A stretch of DNA of 9,635 nt from Chthoniobacterales bacterium. Lineage in GTDB: Bacteria > Verrucomicrobiota > Verrucomicrobiia > Chthoniobacterales > UBA10450. A program made the position numbers and the translations under genes. Of the stretch, positions 6,231-9,635 are shown piece by piece. The notes under the pieces were generated by a model. That model worked only from the letters and a program-made list of their open reading frames with translations, was not told the origin of the DNA and made no database searches. Location: assembly GCA_013694945.1 (NCBI GenBank), contig JACDBM010000226.1, positions 1 through 9,635 of the forward strand. Direction: 5' to 3'. The first letter of the stretch is position 1, and each line of letters starts with the position of its first letter.

Positions 6231-6617
6231 ATGAACGAGTACTCGCAGGCTGGCAAAATTTCTGTCCATGGCGACGGCGTGGGCGCACCAACTCCCGAGC
6301 TGGTCGAGAAAAGAGCGAAGGAGATAGCGCTCATCAATGAGCGCAATCCCGACGAATTTACGGACGCCGATTGGCAACAGGCTCGCGGTGAGTTGCTCGG
6401 AATGGAAAACGTTCCCACCGCAGACGATGCCGATGAAGTGGTCGATCACCTGAGCGATCGCGACGAAGTTCCCGGGGAGAGTGGCCATCGCGCGCCTCGC
6501 GCCGGCGTCGATGACGACGAGACGCTGGGCGAGCAGCTCGTCACGGGGGGGTTGGAAGAAGCGGCACACGATCAGATGGTCGAAGCCGCGAAGGAAGATC
6601 AGGCACAGGAAGGCTGA
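6231..6617 (+). CDS. Small acidic protein of unknown function, first gene of the ergothioneine operon
   Basis: I do not recognise this 128-residue protein with certainty. It is very acidic (33 Asp or Glu against 10 Lys or Arg), has no cysteine, no signal peptide and no membrane segment, and is probably cytoplasmic. Residues about 25-60 (TPELVEKRAKEIALINERN, then DWQQARGELLG) faintly recall the layout of the short DUF2934 helical domain. The C-terminal half has acidic runs and an EEAAHDQMVEAAKED helix. The ATG at 6231 is chosen over an in-frame TTG at 6216; AGAGG (6225-6229) precedes it but is unusually close. Its stop is 3 bases before egtB, and the egtB ribosome site lies inside its last codons, so the two are almost surely cotranscribed. 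A role in ergothioneine synthesis is suggested only by position. Confidence 0.7.
   Translation: MNEYSQAGKISVHGDGVGAPTPELVEKRAKEIALINERNPDEFTDADWQQARGELLGMENVPTADDADEVVDHLSDRDEVPGESGHRAPRAGVDDDETLGEQLVTGGLEEAAHDQMVEAAKEDQAQEG
6607..6613 (+). promoter_or_regulatory. Ribosome binding site of egtB
   Basis: AGGAAGG lies 7 bases before the TTG at 6621 and within the end of the preceding gene. It is the best Shine-Dalgarno in the window and is what supports a TTG start for egtB. Confidence 0.75.
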
Positions 6618-6620
6618 TTC

Positions 6621-7946
6621 TTGAACAGATCAGACACGATTGCGGTCGAGGCGCCGGGAGCGAGACAATCGCTCCCCTCCTTGCGAGAGACGAGCGCCGG
6701 CCTCATCGCGCGTTTCCGGAAGGTGCGCGACTTCTCGGTGCGCCTCTGCCGTGGGCTGGAGCCAGAAGATTACGTCGTGCAGTCGATGCCGGACGTCAGT
6801 CCTACGAAATGGCATCTCGCGCACACCACCTGGTTTTTCGAAACCTTCATCGTGAAGATTTGGGCGCCCCGCTATCGCTCCGAGATCCCGCAGTACGCCT
6901 ACCTTTTCAATTCCTATTATAATGCCGCGGGCGATATGCACCGGCGCGACCTGCGCGGGTTGATCTCGCGGCCTACCGTCGAGGAGACGTATCGCTACCG
7001 GCAATCGATCGACGCCTACCTCATCAAGCTGCTGGAAGACGCCGACGACGCGCTTCTCGCCGAGATCGAACCGGTGCTGACCCTCGGCATCCATCACGAG
7101 CAGCAGCATCAGGAATTGCTCGTGACGGACATCAAACATGTCTTCGCGCAGAACCCTCTCTACCCTGTGTTCGAAGCGACGCAGGTCAGTAGCGACGGGC
7201 ACAAGATGGCGCCGCCGCGCTTTGTCGATTTCGATGAGGCAACGATAGAAGTAGGCTTCGACGGTGCGGGCTTTTCGTACGATAACGAAGGGCCGCGGCA
7301 TCGCGCCTTGGTCGGAAGATTCGCACTTGCGACGCGGCCCGTCACGAACGGCGAATACCTCGCCTTCATTGAAGCGGGCGGTTATACCCGTTCTGAGATC
7401 TGGCTCTCGTTAGGCTGGACGACGGTGCAGGAGCAGCGCTGGAAGGCGCCGCTTTATTGGGTCAAACGCGATGGCCAGTGGTGGAATTTTACGCTCTCCG
7501 GCTTTCGCCCGGTGGAGGAATCAGAGCCTGTCACGCACGTCAGTTATTTTGAAGCCGATGCTTACGCGAATTGGGACGGCGCCCGGCTTCCGACTGAGTT
7601 CGAATGGGAGCGCGCCAATGAGGGGTTGTCGATCGACGGGAACTTCGTCGACAGCAGCCGCTTTCACCCCGCCGCGGCACTGCACGCGGACGGCACGCAG
7701 CTTCAACAAATGTTCGGTGACGTCTGGGAATGGACCCGCAGCTCCTATCTTCCGTATCCCGGATATCGGGCCGCGCCCGGCGCGCTCGGCGAGTACAACG
7801 GCAAATTCATGTGCAACCAAATGGTCCTGCGCGGTGGCTCCTGCGCCACATCGCGCGACCACATTCGCCCGACCTACCGCAACTTTTTCCAACCGGAAAA
7901 GCGCTGGCAATTTACCGGTATTCGCCTCGCCCGCGATACGGCATGA
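6621..7946 (+). CDS. egtB: Ergothioneine biosynthesis sulfoxide synthase EgtB
   Basis: EgtB is a non-haem iron enzyme that uses oxygen to join the sulfur of cysteine or gamma-glutamylcysteine to the imidazole ring of hercynine, forming a sulfoxide. The 441-residue product has the expected two parts. An N-terminal DinB-like domain carries the iron histidines, probably His68 (KWHLAHTTW) and His159 and His163 (HHEQQHQELL). A C-terminal formylglycine-generating-enzyme-like domain spans about 205-440 and ends GDVWEWTRSSY, MVLRGGSCATS, HIRPTYRNFF and FTGIRLARD. The start is TTG at 6621, set by a strong ribosome site; the next in-frame ATG would remove more than 50 residues. It follows the small acidic gene by 3 bases and overlaps egtD by 4. 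No egtA or egtC is in view, so the cysteine-using route is possible, but this is inference. Confidence 0.95.
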   Translation: MNRSDTIAVEAPGARQSLPSLRETSAGLIARFRKVRDFSVRLCRGLEPEDYVVQSMPDVSPTKWHLAHTTWFFETFIVKIWAPRYRSEIPQYAYLFNSYYNAAGDMHRRDLRGLISRPTVEETYRYRQSIDAYLIKLLEDADDALLAEIEPVLTLGIHHEQQHQELLVTDIKHVFAQNPLYPVFEATQVSSDGHKMAPPRFVDFDEATIEVGFDGAGFSYDNEGPRHRALVGRFALATRPVTNGEYLAFIEAGGYTRSEIWLSLGWTTVQEQRWKAPLYWVKRDGQWWNFTLSGFRPVEESEPVTHVSYFEADAYANWDGARLPTEFEWERANEGLSIDGNFVDSSRFHPAAALHADGTQLQQMFGDVWEWTRSSYLPYPGYRAAPGALGEYNGKFMCNQMVLRGGSCATSRDHIRPTYRNFFQPEKRWQFTGIRLARDTA

Positions 7947-8917
7947 CTCATGGTTCCAGCGGCGTTGCCGTGCTCGATCTCGAGCCCGCCGCCTCGGACT
8001 TCCTCACCGAAGCAATCGAGGGACTATCGAGCACGCCGCCAACCCTGCCGAGCAAGTTCTTCTATGATGAGCGCGGGTCGGATTTGTTCCAGCAAATCTG
8101 CGAACTGCCCGAGTACTATATCACACGAACGGAAAGCGAGATCCTGCGCAAGCACGGGGCGGAGATGGCTGCCTCCATCGGAGAGAAGGCCGAACTTGTC
8201 GGCTTCGGCACCGGAGCGGGAATCAAGACGCGCATGTTGCTCCAGGAACTGGAGAATCCCATCGCCTATGTGCCGGTGGATATTTCGAAGCAGCGTTTGA
8301 TTGAATCCGCGGAAGCACTTCAGACCGCGATGCCGGCGCTCGAGGTTCTGCCGGTTTGCGCAGACTACATGCAACCGCTGCGGCTCCCGACACCGTCGCG
8401 AAAGCCAGACCATGTCGCCGTTTACTTTCCCGGTTCGACGATTGGAAATCTCGAGCCGCACCTTGCGGAAAATTTTCTCGCTCGAGTCTGCCGCCTTTGC
8501 GGAAACAGCGGCGGCTTGATTATCGGCGTCGATTTGCAAAAACCCGTCGAGCTGCTTGAAGCTGCCTACAATGATAGAGTCGGCGTGACCGCTGCCTTCA
8601 ATCTCAACATTTTAGAACGCGCGAATCGCGAACTGGGCGCAGACTTCAATCTTTCCTGCTGGCAGCACCGCGCAATCTACAACTCTGGGGCAGGCCGGAT
8701 CGAGATGCACCTCATCGCAAATGGTCACCAACACGTGCATCTCGGCGGTCGCACGTTCCGATTTGCGCACGGCGAGATGATTGTCACAGAATATTCCTAC
8801 AAACATACGCAGGAAGGTTTCGCGGCCTTAGCGAAACGGGCAGGCTTCAAGCTCTCGCGCGTCTGGACTGATCCGGAGCAGTTGTTTGCCGTCTTTCATT
8901 TCGTGGTGGCAGACTAG
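7943..8917 (+). CDS. egtD: L-histidine N(alpha)-methyltransferase EgtD
   Basis: EgtD uses three S-adenosylmethionine molecules to turn histidine into hercynine, the first committed step of ergothioneine synthesis. The 324-residue product is close to the usual length. Visible family features are KFFYDERGSDLFQQI and LPEYYITRTE near the N-terminus (residues 38-64), the SAM-binding glycine-rich loop GFGTGAGIKTR (87-97), FPGSTIGNL with the substrate-binding Asn169, GVDLQK (195-200), and VTEYSYKHT (281-289) with Glu283 and Ser285 where the histidine pocket is expected. The residue before the SAM loop is Gly87, where family members usually have Glu. The ATG at 7943 overlaps the egtB stop as ATGA, which implies translational coupling. 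The frame is open back to 7730 inside egtB, but that part is not EgtD. Confidence 0.95.
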   Translation: MTHGSSGVAVLDLEPAASDFLTEAIEGLSSTPPTLPSKFFYDERGSDLFQQICELPEYYITRTESEILRKHGAEMAASIGEKAELVGFGTGAGIKTRMLLQELENPIAYVPVDISKQRLIESAEALQTAMPALEVLPVCADYMQPLRLPTPSRKPDHVAVYFPGSTIGNLEPHLAENFLARVCRLCGNSGGLIIGVDLQKPVELLEAAYNDRVGVTAAFNLNILERANRELGADFNLSCWQHRAIYNSGAGRIEMHLIANGHQHVHLGGRTFRFAHGEMIVTEYSYKHTQEGFAALAKRAGFKLSRVWTDPEQLFAVFHFVVAD

Positions 8918-8923
8918 CCGCCC

Positions 8924-9635
8924 GTGAGCGCGCTGGTTCAATTACTCGGCGTCAGCAAAACCTACGGTGGCGCTGCTGCGCTAAGCCCGACCGATCTCTC
9001 GTTCGAGCGCGGTCAGATCACTGTCCTGATCGGCCCGAGCGGCTGCGGCAAATCGACTCTCCTCCGCCTGCTCATCCGCTTGCTCGAACCCGATGCTGGC
9101 AGAATCGAATTCGATGGGACGGCGATATCCGCCGAAAACATCACGGAGCTTCGTCACCGGATTGGCTACGTCATTCAGGACGGCGGCTTGTTCCCGCATC
9201 TTACCGCGCGCGACAACGTTCTGTTGATGCGGCGCCACCTCGGCCGACCCGCCGCCGAGACCAACGCGCGCCTCGAGGAACTCGCGGCGCTCACTCGGTT
9301 CCCGCCACGCGCTTTGAGTCGTTATCCCGTCGAGCTTTCTGGCGGCCAGCGTCAACGCGTCAGTCTCATGCGCGCGCTGGCTTTATCGCCCGAACTGCTC
9401 CTACTCGACGAACCGCTGGGGGCCCTGGACCCACTTGTGCGCGCCGCTCTGCAGAAGGATCTCAAGGACGTTTTCCAGCGGCTGCACCAGACCGCGATCC
9501 TGGTCACCCATGATCTCGCCGAGGCCGCATACCTGGCCGATCATATCGTGCTGATGAACGAAGGCCGTGTAGTTCAGCAAGGTGCGCTGAAGGATTTACG
9601 GGATCATCCCGCGAGCGAATTCGTGACCGAGTTCA
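8924..9635 (+). CDS. ABC transporter ATP-binding protein, OpuCA/EgtV-like, 3' partial
   Basis: A GTG at 8924, 6 bases after the egtD stop, opens a frame that runs off the window; 237 residues are visible. All ATPase motifs are present: Walker A GPSGCGKST (37-45), Q-loop Gln85, signature LSGGQ (138-142), Walker B LLLLDE (158-163), D-loop ALD (167-169) and H-loop His196. The stretch around the Q-loop, IGYVIQDGGLFPHLTARDN, is characteristic of the osmoprotectant/quaternary-amine importer group (OpuCA, ProV). The ATPase of the known bacterial ergothioneine importer EgtUV also belongs to that group. Next to egtBD it probably energises uptake of ergothioneine or a related betaine; a compatible-solute importer placed here by chance is the alternative. 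The permease and binding protein must lie beyond the window. Confidence 0.9.
   Translation, partial: MSALVQLLGVSKTYGGAAALSPTDLSFERGQITVLIGPSGCGKSTLLRLLIRLLEPDAGRIEFDGTAISAENITELRHRIGYVIQDGGLFPHLTARDNVLLMRRHLGRPAAETNARLEELAALTRFPPRALSRYPVELSGGQRQRVSLMRALALSPELLLLDEPLGALDPLVRAALQKDLKDVFQRLHQTAILVTHDLAEAAYLADHIVLMNEGRVVQQGALKDLRDHPASEFVTEF

Noticed and set aside
6137..6418. N-terminal extension of the alpha/beta hydrolase up to 6418
   Set aside because: It would overlap the divergent gene at 6231-6617 by almost 190 bases and adds 94 residues with no resemblance to the hydrolase fold; the ATG at 6136 is in the normal place for the family.
5871..6569. A 232-codon open frame on the minus strand
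   Set aside because: It overlaps the hydrolase gene in another frame and is antisense to the small acidic gene; its composition (Arg, Ser, Gly rich) is that of an out-of-frame shadow.
6630..7301. A 223-codon minus-strand frame opposite egtB
   Set aside because: Antisense shadow of a strongly conserved gene with no independent features.
7730..7942. Extension of egtD upstream into egtB
   Set aside because: The added residues are the out-of-frame reading of the conserved egtB C-terminus. The ATGA overlap at 7943-7946 gives a protein of normal EgtD length.

Overview
The window looks like chromosomal DNA from a GC-rich Gram-negative bacterium, most probably a soil Verrucomicrobiota of the Chthoniobacter/Udaeobacter kind. 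This is an inference. It rests mainly on the C-terminal module of the first gene (STRAFV.TGD.VLIGGFII.G, then R.LGPSL, then GVGLVE.YDL), which I know chiefly from that phylum. The mix of a Tat component, an RF2 with a programmed frameshift and the ergothioneine genes fits but does not prove it. No rRNA, tRNA, CRISPR array, phage gene or transposase gene was seen.

Layout. Positions 3-1187 (+) hold the 3' part of a secreted matrixin-type zinc protease with two tandem C-terminal modules. Positions 1184-1352 form a non-coding, nested inverted-repeat element. prfB (release factor 2) lies on the minus strand at 1452-2589. It is split by a textbook +1 frameshift site, so its true start is 118 bases upstream of the longest single-frame reading. 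Divergent from it are a small exported peptidoglycan-binding protein (2693-3094), a TatA-type translocase subunit (3263-3568) and a stand-alone acyl carrier protein (3716-3985), all on +. Two minus-strand genes follow, an alpha/beta hydrolase (6136-5258) and then a long LOG-family protein (5219-4074), 38 bases apart.

The right third is a tight plus-strand operon. A small acidic protein of unknown function (6231-6617) is followed after 3 bases by egtB (6621-7946). egtB overlaps egtD (7943-8917) by 4 bases. Six bases after egtD comes an OpuCA/EgtV-like ABC transporter ATPase (8924 to the window end, cut off).

How they work together. EgtD trimethylates histidine to hercynine. EgtB then attaches sulfur in an iron- and oxygen-dependent step on the way to ergothioneine. 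The ATPase starting next to egtD belongs to the quaternary-amine importer type that includes known ergothioneine importers, so the operon may combine synthesis with uptake or recapture of this betaine thiol. That link is the most interesting lead. The prfB frameshift site is the best-supported regulatory feature.
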